DNA of 64,000 nucleotides from Sphingobium sp. (GTDB lineage: Bacteria; Pseudomonadota; Alphaproteobacteria; Sphingomonadales; Sphingomonadaceae). Where the stretch lies: assembly GCA_017744605.1 (NCBI GenBank), contig JAGIAZ010000004.1:1-64000 (forward strand). Direction: 5' to 3'. Under the pieces are notes generated by a model. The model was given only the letters and a program-made list of their open reading frames with translations. It was not told where the DNA came from and made no database searches. Both the position numbers and the translations under genes were made by a program. Positions 26,467 to 35,449 of this stretch are shown here, piece after piece (the first letter of the stretch is position 1; each line of letters opens with the position of its first letter).

Positions 26467-26553
26467 ATGGAAAGCGTGAAGCGGCTCCATCTGGGATTTT
26501 CCGGCCTCGTTCTGGTCACGATCCTCACTCTTGGCGGTTCGCTGGTTCACTGA
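26467..26553 (+). CDS. Small single-span membrane protein (28 residues)
   Basis: A short reading frame with a good ribosome site (GGGAG 7 bases upstream). It encodes a charged N-terminus (MESVKRLHLGF) followed by a hydrophobic span of about 17 residues (SGLVLVTILTLGGSLVH) ending at the stop. This is the look of a small inner-membrane accessory peptide such as those that assist transporters. It lies about 300 bases upstream of the VIT-family transporter. No homologue is recognised. Confidence 0.45.
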   Translation: MESVKRLHLGFSGLVLVTILTLGGSLVH

Positions 26554-26794
26554 CCATCACCCCATTATTACAACATCGGCCTCTCTTCTCCTCAGGATGC
26601 GGCCAGCTATTTGACCGAGCGCAAAGCCCTCGAACCAAGAGGTGAAGCATGATCGCGCGGGAGGGTGCGGCGCATCATAAGGCGGCCGCCCCCCTGCTCC
26701 GAGTTCGGTAAATTAGGTGGAGGGCAAGTGACCAAGGTAATGAACATCAAGCGCTTCAAGCTGTGCTCGACGAACAGGTTCTGGCATCATCCAC
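26554..26794. other. Intergenic region upstream of the VIT-family gene
   Basis: No supportable gene. A 20-codon frame at 26649-26711 has a GAGGTG site but a non-protein-like sequence and was not called. The region leads into the direct-repeat operator at 26795-26812. Confidence 0.3.
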
Positions 26795-26812
26795 GGTCAG
26801 GCTTCGGTCAGG
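26795..26812 (+). promoter_or_regulatory. Direct-repeat operator for the response regulator, site 1
   Basis: GGTCAGGCTTCGGTCAGG consists of two GGTCAGG units with an 11-base period, one helical turn apart. OmpR-family regulators such as PmrA and QseB bind this kind of tandem half-site. It lies 43 bases before the VIT-family start. A matching site lies before the efflux adaptor gene. Confidence 0.6.
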
Positions 26813-26854
26813 AAAATCTGATGGCCTGACACGCATATGTTTCAAGAGGTTGCC

Positions 26855-27559
26855 ATGAGCCGGCTGAGATCACATCCCGAACGCCATGCAGTGTCGCGCA
26901 TCGGCTGGCTGCGCGCGGCGGTGCTGGGCGCCAATGACGGTCTCGTCTCGACCGCGAGCCTGATCGTCGGTGTCGCTGCCTCCGGGGCGGAAAAGGGCAG
27001 CATCTATGTAGCGGGCGCTGCCGCGCTGGTGGCGGGTGCGATGTCGATGGCGGCTGGCGAATATGTTTCGGTCAGCTCGCAGGCGGATACCGAGAAGGCC
27101 GACCTTTCCCGCGAAAAGAGCGAGCTTGCCGGCCAGCCGGATCTGGAACGGCAGGAACTCACCGATATCTATGTCGCGCGCGGACTGGATGAAAATCTGG
27201 CGCGACAAGTGGCCGACCAGCTTATGGCCAACGACGCGCTAGGCGCCCATGCGCGTGACGAGCTTGGAATCTCCGAGGTCGTGACCGCCCGCCCGTTACA
27301 GGCCGCCCTGACCTCCGCGGTGACCTTCAGCGCCGGCGCGCTCATGCCGTTGGCGCTGGTCGCGGCCGTGCCGCAGGAGCGCCTCGTGCCGATCGAGATC
27401 GCCGCGACGCTGCTTTTCCTCGCCCTGCCGGGCGCGCTCGGGGCCTGGGCCGGCGGCGCACCGCCCACGCGCTCCGTCATGCGCGTCACCTTCTGGGGCG
27501 CGCTTGCCATGGCGGCCACCACCGGCATCGGACATCTGTTCGGCACGGTTGTGCAGTAA
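26855..27559 (+). CDS. VIT1/CCC1-family Fe/Mn transporter
   Basis: A 234-residue integral membrane protein. ATG 26855 is preferred because AAGAGG is 6 bases upstream; an in-frame ATG at 26837 has no such site. The family signature RAAVLGANDGLVSTASLIVGVAASG and GAMSMAAGEYVSVSSQADTEKADL, with the metal-binding acidic helix between spans 2 and 3, are clear. Three C-terminal spans follow. Relatives export or sequester Fe2+ or Mn2+. It precedes a two-component system by 13 bases and is probably part of the same metal-responsive unit. Confidence 0.9.
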   Translation: MSRLRSHPERHAVSRIGWLRAAVLGANDGLVSTASLIVGVAASGAEKGSIYVAGAAALVAGAMSMAAGEYVSVSSQADTEKADLSREKSELAGQPDLERQELTDIYVARGLDENLARQVADQLMANDALGAHARDELGISEVVTARPLQAALTSAVTFSAGALMPLALVAAVPQERLVPIEIAATLLFLALPGALGAWAGGAPPTRSVMRVTFWGALAMAATTGIGHLFGTVVQ

Positions 27560-27572
27560 AGCGCCCTCCCCG

Positions 27573-28250
27573 ATGCGCCTGCTTGTGATCGAGGACAATG
27601 AGCGGATGGCTGCCCTCGTCGCCGATGGTCTCCAGAGGCGAGGTTTCGTATGCGACGTCGCGCACGATCTCGCCCATGCCGACGATGCGATGGCGGGGGC
27701 GCGCTATGACGCCATCGTCCTCGACCTTGGCCTGCCCGATGGCGACGGGATCGACTGGCTCGCGAGCCGCCGCAAATATCATCAGATGCCGCCGGCGATC
27801 ATCCAGACCGCGCGCGGAGCGCTGGAAGATCGCGTCACCGGCCTCGATGCCGGCGCGGACGATTATGTGGTGAAGCCGGTCGAGATCGAAGAACTCGCCG
27901 CGCGTGTCCGCGCTCTGTTGCGCCGCCCGGGCACCCGGATGCAGCCGGTCATCGCAGTCGACACACTTCGTTTCGATACGGCAAACCGCACCGCAAGCGC
28001 CGCCAGCCGCACGATCGATCTCTCTCGCCGCGAGGCCGATCTGCTCGAGCTGCTGATGCGGCGCGCGGGCACGGTGGTTCACCGGGAAGTGATCGAAAAT
28101 GCGCTTTACAGCTATAGCGATCCCGTGACCCCCAATGCAGTGGAAGCCGCCATCTCCCGCCTGCGCCGCAAGCTGGAGGAAGCTGGTGTCAGCGGCGCGC
28201 TTCATACCGTCCGGGGCGTCGGCTATATGCTGAAGGAGGGCGGCACATGA
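27573..28250 (+). CDS. OmpR-family response regulator, metal-responsive (QseB/PmrA/CzcR type)
   Basis: A 225-residue two-domain regulator. The receiver has the phosphorylation site D51 (IVLDLGLPDGDG), acidic pair E7-D8 and K101 (YVVKPVE). The C-terminal winged-helix domain includes SRREADLLELLMRRAGTVVHREVIENALY and ISRLRRKLEEAG and VRGVGYML. It overlaps its cognate histidine kinase by 4 bp. I infer that it binds the two GGTCAGG direct repeats flanking the transporter genes. Confidence 0.93.
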   Translation: MRLLVIEDNERMAALVADGLQRRGFVCDVAHDLAHADDAMAGARYDAIVLDLGLPDGDGIDWLASRRKYHQMPPAIIQTARGALEDRVTGLDAGADDYVVKPVEIEELAARVRALLRRPGTRMQPVIAVDTLRFDTANRTASAASRTIDLSRREADLLELLMRRAGTVVHREVIENALYSYSDPVTPNAVEAAISRLRRKLEEAGVSGALHTVRGVGYMLKEGGT

Positions 28251-29263
28251 CTTATCGCCGATCGGTATCGCGCCGCCTGAAACGCGGGCTGGGCCTGATC
28301 GGGTTGGTCGGCACCTTCCTGCTGCTGGCAGCGGTCGCCTTCTTCTACAGCTTTACCTTCACGCATCTCGATCCGCAGGCCGCGATGGTCCGCGCGATCA
28401 AGGAGATGCTGGAGCATGTCGCGCTGCCGCTCGTCGTGCTGCTGGTGCCAGTCACGATCATGGTGCTGCGGGCGATCCGTCAGGCATTCCGGCCACTGGA
28501 AGAAGCCGCCGCCGAGATCGAGGCCGCGCGAGGCCATGAGCGGGGCTATCGCATCGATAGCTCGACAATGCCCGCCGAAGCCCTGCCCTTCACATATGCC
28601 GTCAACGATCTGCTCGGCCGCCTCGACGATGCCGCTACGCGCCAGGAAGCCTTTGCCGCCGATGTCGCACACGAACTGCGCACACCGCTCGCGCTGCTGT
28701 TGCTCGAACTCGACCGGCTCGATCATGCCGACGCGGCCCGCCTGAAGGAAGACGTGGCTGCAATGCGCCGGCTGATCGACCAACTCATGCTGCTGGCGCA
28801 GATCGATGCGGCAACCGCCGCGCAAACGCCGCTTGAAGCAGTTTCTCTGGTAGATGTCGCGCGGCTTGTCGTCAGTTCGGTCGCACCGGGCATCATCGCC
28901 GAAGGCAAGACCATCGCGCTCGATATCGACGACAAGGCGCCCTTCGTGAACGGCCGGCGCGAGGCGATTGCCGCCGCGCTGCGCAACCTGATTGAGAATG
29001 CCGTGCGCGTGACGCCGGCCGGAGGCGGGATACAGGTCTTCGCCGGTCCCGGCGCAATGCTGCGTGTGCGCGACGAAGGACCAGGCCTGCCCGCGGAGAG
29101 ACTGCGCGAGTTGGTCCAGCGCCACCACCGCGCCGATCATGCAAGTAAGGATGGGGCGGGCCTCGGCCTTGCGATCGTCGACCGGATCATGGCCGCGCAT
29201 GGCGGTGAACTGCTGACCGAGTCCGCCAAGAACGAACTCATCCTGCGCTTCCCCGACACCTGA
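28247..29263 (+). CDS. Sensor histidine kinase
   Basis: A 338-residue kinase. Two membrane helices at about residues 15-37 and 57-77 enclose a periplasmic loop of only about 20 residues (TFTHLDPQAAMVRAIKEMLEH), so it may sense within the membrane or through a small loop. The H box is VAHELRTPLALLL (H142). The ATPase domain has N box NLIENAV, G1 DEGPGLP and G2 GAGLGLAIV. The pair with the response regulator, next to a CzcCBA-type pump, suggests heavy-metal sensing. Confidence 0.92.
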   Translation: MTYRRSVSRRLKRGLGLIGLVGTFLLLAAVAFFYSFTFTHLDPQAAMVRAIKEMLEHVALPLVVLLVPVTIMVLRAIRQAFRPLEEAAAEIEAARGHERGYRIDSSTMPAEALPFTYAVNDLLGRLDDAATRQEAFAADVAHELRTPLALLLLELDRLDHADAARLKEDVAAMRRLIDQLMLLAQIDAATAAQTPLEAVSLVDVARLVVSSVAPGIIAEGKTIALDIDDKAPFVNGRREAIAAALRNLIENAVRVTPAGGGIQVFAGPGAMLRVRDEGPGLPAERLRELVQRHHRADHASKDGAGLGLAIVDRIMAAHGGELLTESAKNELILRFPDT

Positions 29264-29279
29264 TCCCAGCTTTTCGTTT

Positions 29280-29297
29280 CGTCAGGATTCGGTCAGG
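29280..29297 (+). promoter_or_regulatory. Direct-repeat operator for the response regulator, site 2
   Basis: CGTCAGGATTCGGTCAGG differs from site 1 at only two positions and keeps the 11-base period. It lies 22 bases before the adaptor start, so the efflux operon probably has its own regulated promoter between the kinase and adaptor genes. Confidence 0.6.
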
Positions 29298-29319
29298 CAC
29301 CCTGCATAGCCGCAGGAGC

Positions 29320-30432
29320 ATGTGGAGACGAACTTACCTGATTTCGGGCGTCGCAGCGATAGCTCTCATGCTGGTTGGCTTGTGGTGGCTCAACGTCCAC
29401 AATGCCGAGCAACCTGCTTCGCAGCCGACCGCAAACGCTCATACAGTCGATGGCCGGTTGGCGGTGGACAAGCAGCGCGTAGCACAAATGGGCATCCGTC
29501 TCGCTCCGGCGATCGCGGCCGGCGAAACCCCTCTTGCCACCATCCCCGCCGTCATCCAGCCGCCCGCCAACGCCCGCGTTGCCGTGGCGGCGACCTTTCC
29601 CGGCACAGTACTGCGGACCCTGGTGGTCGAAGGCGACAGCGTGCGGCGTGGCCAACCATTGGCGATCATCGCGAGCCGCGAGGTGCTGACGATGGGGGCG
29701 GACCTGACTCGCGCCCATGCCCGCAACGGCGTGGCGGCCGCGAACGCATCGCGCCTCGCCCAGCTTAGCCGCGAAGGCATTATCGCTGGCGCGCGGGCGG
29801 ACGAGGCGAACGCCGTCGCCGCCGAGGCGCGCGCCGATGTCTCGGAAAAATCCCGTATACTGCGCATGGTGAACGGGTCCGGGAGTAGCGGTTCCTATAC
29901 GCTCACCGCCCCCATCGCGGGGCGCATCACCAGCGCCACGATCCAGGCGGGCAATCCGGTGGACGGCACGACAGCGCCTTATGTGATCGACGCGGCGGAT
30001 CGCTATGAGGTGGTGGGCCAGTTGCCCGAGCGGTTGGTCGGACAGGTGCATCCCGGCATGAGCGTGCGGCTGCTCCCCAACCTCACCGGTCGGATCGTCG
30101 CGGTAGGATCGACGATCGATCCCACGACCCGCTCGGCCAGCCTCAAGGCGGAAATCCCTGCCGGCCCCGGCATCGTGGCCGGGCGCACAACCAGCATCGT
30201 GATCGCCGACCCCGCTCCGGCGAGCGCGGTCAGTGTGCCCGATGCCGCCGTGACGATGATCGACGGCAAGCCCGTGGTGTTCGTGGCCGCGCGCGGCGGC
30301 TTCGCGGCCCACCCCGTGACCAGCGGCGGGAACAGCGATGGCCGCACCATCCTGCTTTCCGGCGTCAAGCCCGGCGAGCAGGTCGTCGTCTCCGGCACGA
30401 GCGCGCTCAAGGCGCTCGCCACTACGCGATAG
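29320..30432 (+). CDS. RND efflux periplasmic adaptor subunit (CzcB-like)
   Basis: A 370-residue membrane-fusion protein. An N-terminal membrane anchor (residues 7-25) has no lipobox cysteine. The mature part has the split lipoyl/barrel-sandwich motif (VAATFPGTVLRTLVVEGDSVRRGQPLAIIAS, then TLTAPIAGRITSATIQAGNPVDGT), an alpha-hairpin between and a beta-barrel with PERLVGQVHPGMSVRLL. It links the inner-membrane pump encoded next to the outer-membrane channel. The pump gene follows after 10 bases. Confidence 0.93.
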   Translation: MWRRTYLISGVAAIALMLVGLWWLNVHNAEQPASQPTANAHTVDGRLAVDKQRVAQMGIRLAPAIAAGETPLATIPAVIQPPANARVAVAATFPGTVLRTLVVEGDSVRRGQPLAIIASREVLTMGADLTRAHARNGVAAANASRLAQLSREGIIAGARADEANAVAAEARADVSEKSRILRMVNGSGSSGSYTLTAPIAGRITSATIQAGNPVDGTTAPYVIDAADRYEVVGQLPERLVGQVHPGMSVRLLPNLTGRIVAVGSTIDPTTRSASLKAEIPAGPGIVAGRTTSIVIADPAPASAVSVPDAAVTMIDGKPVVFVAARGGFAAHPVTSGGNSDGRTILLSGVKPGEQVVVSGTSALKALATTR

Positions 30433-30442
30433 GCCCGGTTCG

Positions 30443-33400
30443 ATGCTGCGTTCGCTCGTTGCCACGGCGCTGTCCTATCGCCTGCTCGTCCTGCTGCTCG
30501 CTATTGCGACGGCGGGGCTCGGGGTCTGGGCCTTCGTCAATCTGCCGGTCGATGCCTATCCCAATATCGCGCAGACGCAGGTGAAGCTGATCCTGAAGGC
30601 CCCCGGCATGACGCCCGAGGAGGTCGAGAGCCGCGTCATCACGCCGATCGAGACGGAGATGCTCGGCGTCCCCCATCAGGCGATCCTGCGCTCGACCGCC
30701 AAATATGCCATCGCCGACATCACCATCGACTTCACCGACGGCACCGACATCTATTGGGCGCGCCAGCAGGTCGCCGAGCGATTGTCCGGCGTGATGGGCG
30801 ATCTGCCCGCTTCCGTGAGCGGCGGCCTCGCGCCGATCTCGACGCCCTTGTCCGATGTCTACATGTTCACGATCGAGGGGCCGTTGTCGCTGCAGCAGAA
30901 GCGCGAATTGCTCGACTGGACGATCCGCCCAGCACTGCGCACCGTGCCAGGCGTCGCTGACGTCAACGCACTGGGCGGCTATGTTCGCACTTTCGAGGTG
31001 AGGCCCGATCCCGTCGCGCTCGCAGGCGCGAAGCTCTCCGTGGCTGATCTGCGCACCGCGATCGAAAGCGGCAACCGCAACGATGGCGCGGGCCGGCTCA
31101 CCAATGGCGAGGAAGCACTGATCGTTCGCGCCGTGGGAGCGATCCGCAGCGTGGAGGATCTACAAGCGCTGGTCATCGCCAGCCGCGATGGGCGCATCGT
31201 CCGCTTGGGCGACGTTGCCACGGTCGGCACCGGCAGCCTCACCCGCTACGGCGCGGTTACACGCGGCGGCGAGGCCGAGGCGGTGGAGGGTCTCGTCATC
31301 GCGCTGCGCGGCGCGGACGCTAGGTCGGTGGTGGATGGCGTGCGGGCGCGGCTGGGCGAGCTTCAGCATAGCTTGCCCACGGGCACGTCCATCAATGTCT
31401 TCTACGACCGCTCCGACCTGATCGCGCGCGCGGTCGGCACGGTCGAGGAAGCGCTGCTGGAGGCGACCGTGCTGGTCGTCGTGTTGCTCATCCTGTTCCT
31501 GGACGACTGGCGCGCCGCCGCGATCGTTGCGGTGACGCTGCCGATGGCGGCGCTCATTACCTTCCTGTTCATGCGCGGCATGGGGCTGTCCGCCAATCTG
31601 ATGAGCCTCGGCGGCCTCGCCATCGCGATCGGGATGCTGGTCGACGGCGCGGTGGTGGTGGTCGAGAATGTCGTCGAGCGTCTGGGCCGCGCCCATGACG
31701 AGGATACGCCCCGACTCAACCACGTCTTCCGCGCGACGAGCGAGGTGATCGTACCGGTCTCGGCGGGCATCCTCATCATCGCCCTCGTGTTCCTGCCGCT
31801 GCTCTCGTTACAGGGGCTGGAAGGAAAGCTGTTCGCGCCCGTTGCGCTCACCATCGTGTTCGCACTCGCCGGCTCTCTGCTGCTCGCGCTGACCCTGGTC
31901 CCGGTGCTCGCTTCCTTCGGCCTCAAGAGCGGACAGCATGGCGATCCATGGATCATGCGTCAGATCGGCCCCCGCTATCGCGTGCTGCTTGATGGAGCCT
32001 TTACCCGCAAGCCTGTCGTCTATGGCCTCTCGATCATCGGACTGGTGCTGGCGGGCCTGGCCTATGGCGCGGTCGGCAAGACCTTCATGCCGACAATGGA
32101 TGAGGGCTCGGTGATCGTCCAACTCGCCAAGCTACCCTCGATCAACCTCGCGCAATCGGTCACGGGCGACCTTGCCGTGCAGCGGGCGCTGCGCACCGTG
32201 CCGGAGGTCGAAGATGTGATCGCCCGCGTCGGCTCCGACGAGATCGGCCTCGATCCGATGGGGCCGAATGAAACCGACAGCTTCGTCCAGTTGAAGCCGC
32301 GCTCCGAATGGCGCGGCGACAAGGATTTCGTGGTCGAGGAAATCCGCAAGGCGCTCGATGGGCTGCCCGGTATCCAGCCGAGTTTCACCCAGCCGATCGA
32401 GATGCGCGTCTCGGAGATGCTCACCGGCGCGCGCGGCGATCTGGCGGTGAAGATCTTCGGCCCCGATACCCGGACGCTCGCGGAACTGGCCGGCCAGGTC
32501 CAGCATGAACTGTCCGGCATAAGCGGCGCCTCGGAGGTGTTGACGGTCGCCAACGACAGCGTGGATTATCTCCAGCTCGATATCGATCGCGCGGCGGCGG
32601 GGCGGTTCGGGATGCCGGTCGACCAGATGCAGGATGCGCTGCGCGCGCAGGTCGAGGGCGTCCATGCCGGAATCGTGGCCGAGGGGCAGAAGCGCATCCC
32701 CATCCTCATCCGCGGCGACGACGATATCCGAAGCGATCCGGCGCGCTTCGCCGACCTGCAACTGCGCATGCCCGATGGCAACCTGGCGCGCGTCAGCGAT
32801 ATGGCGCGGGTCGAGCGCACCCAGGGGCCGGTCAAGCTCGACCATGAGAACGGCTCGCGCTTCGCGCTGGTGCAGGCCTTCGTCTCAGGTCGCGACCTGG
32901 TCGGCTATGTCGATGAGGCGAAAGCGGCGGTGGCGGCGAAGGTGCGGCTCCCGGCGGGCTACAATATCGTCTGGGGTGGGCAGTTCGAGAACCAGCAGCG
33001 CGCCTCGGCCCGGCTGATGCTGGTGGTGCCGATCGCGCTGGCGCTCATCTTCCTCGTCCTGCTGGCGACATTGCGCTCGCTGCGCGCCTCGCTGCTGATC
33101 CTTGCCAACATCCCCTTCGCGATGGTCGGCGGGCTGATCTCGCTCTGGGGATCGGGTGAGTATCTCTCGGTCCCCGCCTCGGTCGGGTTCATTGCGCTCC
33201 TCGGCATCGCGGTGCTCAACGGGCTGGTGCTGGTCGCCTATTTCCGCCAGCTCCGCGCCGAAGGGCTGAGCATGGCCGAGACCGTGCGGCTCGGCGCGCA
33301 GCGGCGGCTGCGGCCGGTGCTGATGACCGCCAGCATCACCGCCTTCGGCCTCGTGCCCCTGCTGTTCGCCAGCGGGCCGGGATCGGAGATCCAGCGGCCG

Positions 33401-33514
33401 CTCGCCATCGTCGTGATCGGCGGCCTCATCACCTCCACCTTGCTGACGCTGATCCTGCTGCCGATCCTGTTCGAGCGCTTCGGCGAAAGCGCTGCGGATA
33501 TCGCCGATGCCTGA
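30443..33514 (+). CDS. CzcA/CusA-family heavy-metal RND efflux pump
   Basis: A 1023-residue inner-membrane RND transporter of the heavy-metal (HME) class, full length. The start MLRSLVATALSYRLLVLLLAIA begins span 1. NLPVDAYPNIAQTQVKLILKAPGMTPEEVESRVITPIE is the HME-type periplasmic opening. Span 4 has GMLVDGAVVVVENVVERL with the proton-relay aspartate. HEVYSTRYGP-like metal loops are not obvious, so the metal cannot be read with confidence. Spans 7-12 end in LLTLILLPILFERFGES. The DUF3240 gene overlaps its last 8 bases. Confidence 0.95.
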   Translation: MLRSLVATALSYRLLVLLLAIATAGLGVWAFVNLPVDAYPNIAQTQVKLILKAPGMTPEEVESRVITPIETEMLGVPHQAILRSTAKYAIADITIDFTDGTDIYWARQQVAERLSGVMGDLPASVSGGLAPISTPLSDVYMFTIEGPLSLQQKRELLDWTIRPALRTVPGVADVNALGGYVRTFEVRPDPVALAGAKLSVADLRTAIESGNRNDGAGRLTNGEEALIVRAVGAIRSVEDLQALVIASRDGRIVRLGDVATVGTGSLTRYGAVTRGGEAEAVEGLVIALRGADARSVVDGVRARLGELQHSLPTGTSINVFYDRSDLIARAVGTVEEALLEATVLVVVLLILFLDDWRAAAIVAVTLPMAALITFLFMRGMGLSANLMSLGGLAIAIGMLVDGAVVVVENVVERLGRAHDEDTPRLNHVFRATSEVIVPVSAGILIIALVFLPLLSLQGLEGKLFAPVALTIVFALAGSLLLALTLVPVLASFGLKSGQHGDPWIMRQIGPRYRVLLDGAFTRKPVVYGLSIIGLVLAGLAYGAVGKTFMPTMDEGSVIVQLAKLPSINLAQSVTGDLAVQRALRTVPEVEDVIARVGSDEIGLDPMGPNETDSFVQLKPRSEWRGDKDFVVEEIRKALDGLPGIQPSFTQPIEMRVSEMLTGARGDLAVKIFGPDTRTLAELAGQVQHELSGISGASEVLTVANDSVDYLQLDIDRAAAGRFGMPVDQMQDALRAQVEGVHAGIVAEGQKRIPILIRGDDDIRSDPARFADLQLRMPDGNLARVSDMARVERTQGPVKLDHENGSRFALVQAFVSGRDLVGYVDEAKAAVAAKVRLPAGYNIVWGGQFENQQRASARLMLVVPIALALIFLVLLATLRSLRASLLILANIPFAMVGGLISLWGSGEYLSVPASVGFIALLGIAVLNGLVLVAYFRQLRAEGLSMAETVRLGAQRRLRPVLMTASITAFGLVPLLFASGPGSEIQRPLAIVVIGGLITSTLLTLILLPILFERFGESAADIADA

Positions 33515-33806
33515 CCTGCTGTTCACCCTCCACTGCGCCACCCGCGATACCGAGCTTCTCGTGGACGCGATCCGCACCGTCTCCGACGCGCCAATCCATG
33601 TCCGTAACGAAGCCGTGCGCGGCCGTGACTTCGGTGATGCTGGAACCGCCGAGCGCGTCTCCGGCGAATTGAAGCGTTCGACGCTCGAACTGATCGTGAG
33701 CGCGGACGCGGTGCCCGACCTGCTCCGCACCGTAAAAGACGCGCGGCGCGATCTGCCGGTCCGGTGGCGCACGACGCCCCTGCTCGATCATGGAAGGATC
33801 GCCTGA
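33507..33806 (+). CDS. DUF3240 PII-like protein
   Basis: A 99-residue protein with a ferredoxin-like, PII/CutA-like pattern (MPDLLFTLHCATRDTELLVDAIRTVSDAPIHVRNEAVRG, then STLELIVSADAVPDLLRTVKDARRDLPVRWRTTPLLDHGRI). DUF3240 genes are regularly found with CzcCBA pumps in alpha- and betaproteobacteria. A regulatory or metal-sensing role in the cytoplasm is likely but unproven. It overlaps both its neighbours. Confidence 0.87.
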   Translation: MPDLLFTLHCATRDTELLVDAIRTVSDAPIHVRNEAVRGRDFGDAGTAERVSGELKRSTLELIVSADAVPDLLRTVKDARRDLPVRWRTTPLLDHGRIA

Positions 33807-35041
33807 TGCGGATCGCCTTCGCCGCTCTCAGCCTTCTCGCGGTCGCGCCTGCCCTGGCCCAGCATACCGATCTGCCGCCTGCCGACAAGGTCGACGAAGC
33901 GCTCGACAATCATCCCAGCATCGCCGCCGCCATCGCCCGCGTCGAGGCAGCCCGCGCGCGCGGCGACATGCTGCGCAAGGGGGCGCATGAGGTGACGGTC
34001 AGCGGCAGCTACATTCGCCGAACCGTCGACCACGAAGGCGGGTTCAACGAGTTCGACACGACGCTCAGCCGCCCGTTCCGCCTGCCGGGCAAGGCCGCGC
34101 TCGACCGCGAGGCCGGGGCGCTCGGCATCGAGGTCGCGGAAAACCAGATGGAGGATGTCCGCCATCAGACCGCGCTGCTGCTGGCCGGCTATTGGCACGA
34201 CTGGCTCACGGCAGGGAGCCATTATCGCAACGATCTCGATACCGTCCGCGGGCTGGAGGAGGCAATCGCCGCCATAAGGCGCCGGGTCGCGCTGCGCGAC
34301 GCCGCCCAGCTCGACCTCGATCAGGCGCAGGCGGCGCTGGCGCAGGCGCGCGCGCAGGCTGCATCATCGCTCTCGCTGCGCGAACAGGCACGCGTGACTT
34401 TCGCAGCGTCTTTTCCCGAAATCCCGCTCCCCTCCGAGCCACCGGAATTGGCCGAACCTGTGCTCTCTGCAGAAGGGCTGGAAGCAATGCGCGACCTGGT
34501 GATTGAGCGCAGTCACGAAATCCGCGCCGCCGACAAGGAAGCGCAGCGTCTGGGCGTGACTTCGCGCCGGGTGCGGGCGGAGCGCATCGCCGATCCTTCA
34601 TTCGGCGTTCGCCTGTTCAGCGAGCGCGGTGGCATCGAGAAAGGTGCCGGTATCGTCGCCTCGATTCCGCTGGGTGGTGGCTATCGCCGCGCCGCGGCCG
34701 ATCAGGCATCGGCCGAGGCCAATGCCGCGCGCATGGAGCTGGCAGCGGTGCAACGCACCGTCCGTGCCGTCGCCGATGCCGACCTCTCCAATGCCCGCAC
34801 CCGACTTGATGCCTGGCGCAATGCCGGAGCGTCGGCCCGGAGCGCAGCTGACGCGGCAGAGCGGACGGCGCGCGGCTATCAACTCGGGCAGATCGACCTC
34901 AGCGATCTTCTCTATGCCCGACGGCAAGCCAATGACGCACGCCGCATGGAGATCGATGCCCGCTCAGGAGCCGACCGCGCGCTGCTCAAGCTCCAGATCG
35001 ACTCGCATACGATCTGGGCGCCGGATGAGGAGAAACGGTGA
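33806..35041 (+). CDS. TolC-family outer membrane channel (CzcC-like)
   Basis: A 411-residue outer membrane factor, last gene of the pump operon. The start at 33806 overlaps the DUF3240 stop and gives a signal peptide MRIAFAALSLLAVAPALAQ. The mature protein has two long heptad-like helical halves, with HPSIAAAIARVEAARARGDMLRKGA in the first and SHEIRAADKEAQRLGVTSRRVRAERIADPSFGV in the second. It completes an adaptor-pump-PII-channel order. Metal specificity could be Cd/Zn/Co or Ni; it is not readable here. Confidence 0.9.
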   Translation: MRIAFAALSLLAVAPALAQHTDLPPADKVDEALDNHPSIAAAIARVEAARARGDMLRKGAHEVTVSGSYIRRTVDHEGGFNEFDTTLSRPFRLPGKAALDREAGALGIEVAENQMEDVRHQTALLLAGYWHDWLTAGSHYRNDLDTVRGLEEAIAAIRRRVALRDAAQLDLDQAQAALAQARAQAASSLSLREQARVTFAASFPEIPLPSEPPELAEPVLSAEGLEAMRDLVIERSHEIRAADKEAQRLGVTSRRVRAERIADPSFGVRLFSERGGIEKGAGIVASIPLGGGYRRAAADQASAEANAARMELAAVQRTVRAVADADLSNARTRLDAWRNAGASARSAADAAERTARGYQLGQIDLSDLLYARRQANDARRMEIDARSGADRALLKLQIDSHTIWAPDEEKR

Positions 35042-35095
35042 TCCTCTAGCGCGGTAATCGGTATGGGAAGGGCAGAACCGGGGAATCATGCGAGG

Positions 35096-35449
35096 ATGAC
35101 GTTTTTCTTCATCGGATCAATTGTGATCGCTTCGATCGTCGTCGCGCTGCTGGTCCTGGATGCAGCCGACCAGCGCGCGGAGGCGCGGGAAGCATGGATT
35201 GCCCCGATTATCAGCGGATCAAAGCCTGGCAGATACCGGCGCCCCCGGGAGGGCTTCCTTTGGGCCATGCGGACACGGTCCGGCCTGCCGCTATCCGGCT
35301 CAGACGGCGCGCACTGGACACGTTTTCGCCTGTTCGGCCTGATCCCCGTTGCTCGTCTCGGCGGATCGCCGGACCACGCACGCCCAGCCTTTTGCCGTTA
35401 TGCGGCGGAAGCGATCTTCTGGACGCCCGCCGCCATGCTCCTGCATTGA
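35096..35449 (+). pseudogene. Truncated DUF6920/DUF6544-like remnant
   Basis: A 117-residue frame with one membrane helix (FFIGSIVIASIVVALLVLDAAD) followed at once by REGFLWAMRTRSGLPLSGSD, RFRLFGLIPVARLGG and AEAIFWTPAAMLLH. The latter blocks match, from memory, the middle and later parts of DUF6920/DUF6544-type proteins, which are normally about 250-300 residues. The segment between the helix and these blocks is missing and the end is cut short. It looks like an internally deleted leftover at the edge of the island. Confidence 0.45.

Noticed and set aside
26649-26711. A 20-codon frame with a GAGGTG ribosome site
   Set aside because: Low-complexity Ala/His/Arg product, no hydrophobic or structured segment, no link to neighbours.
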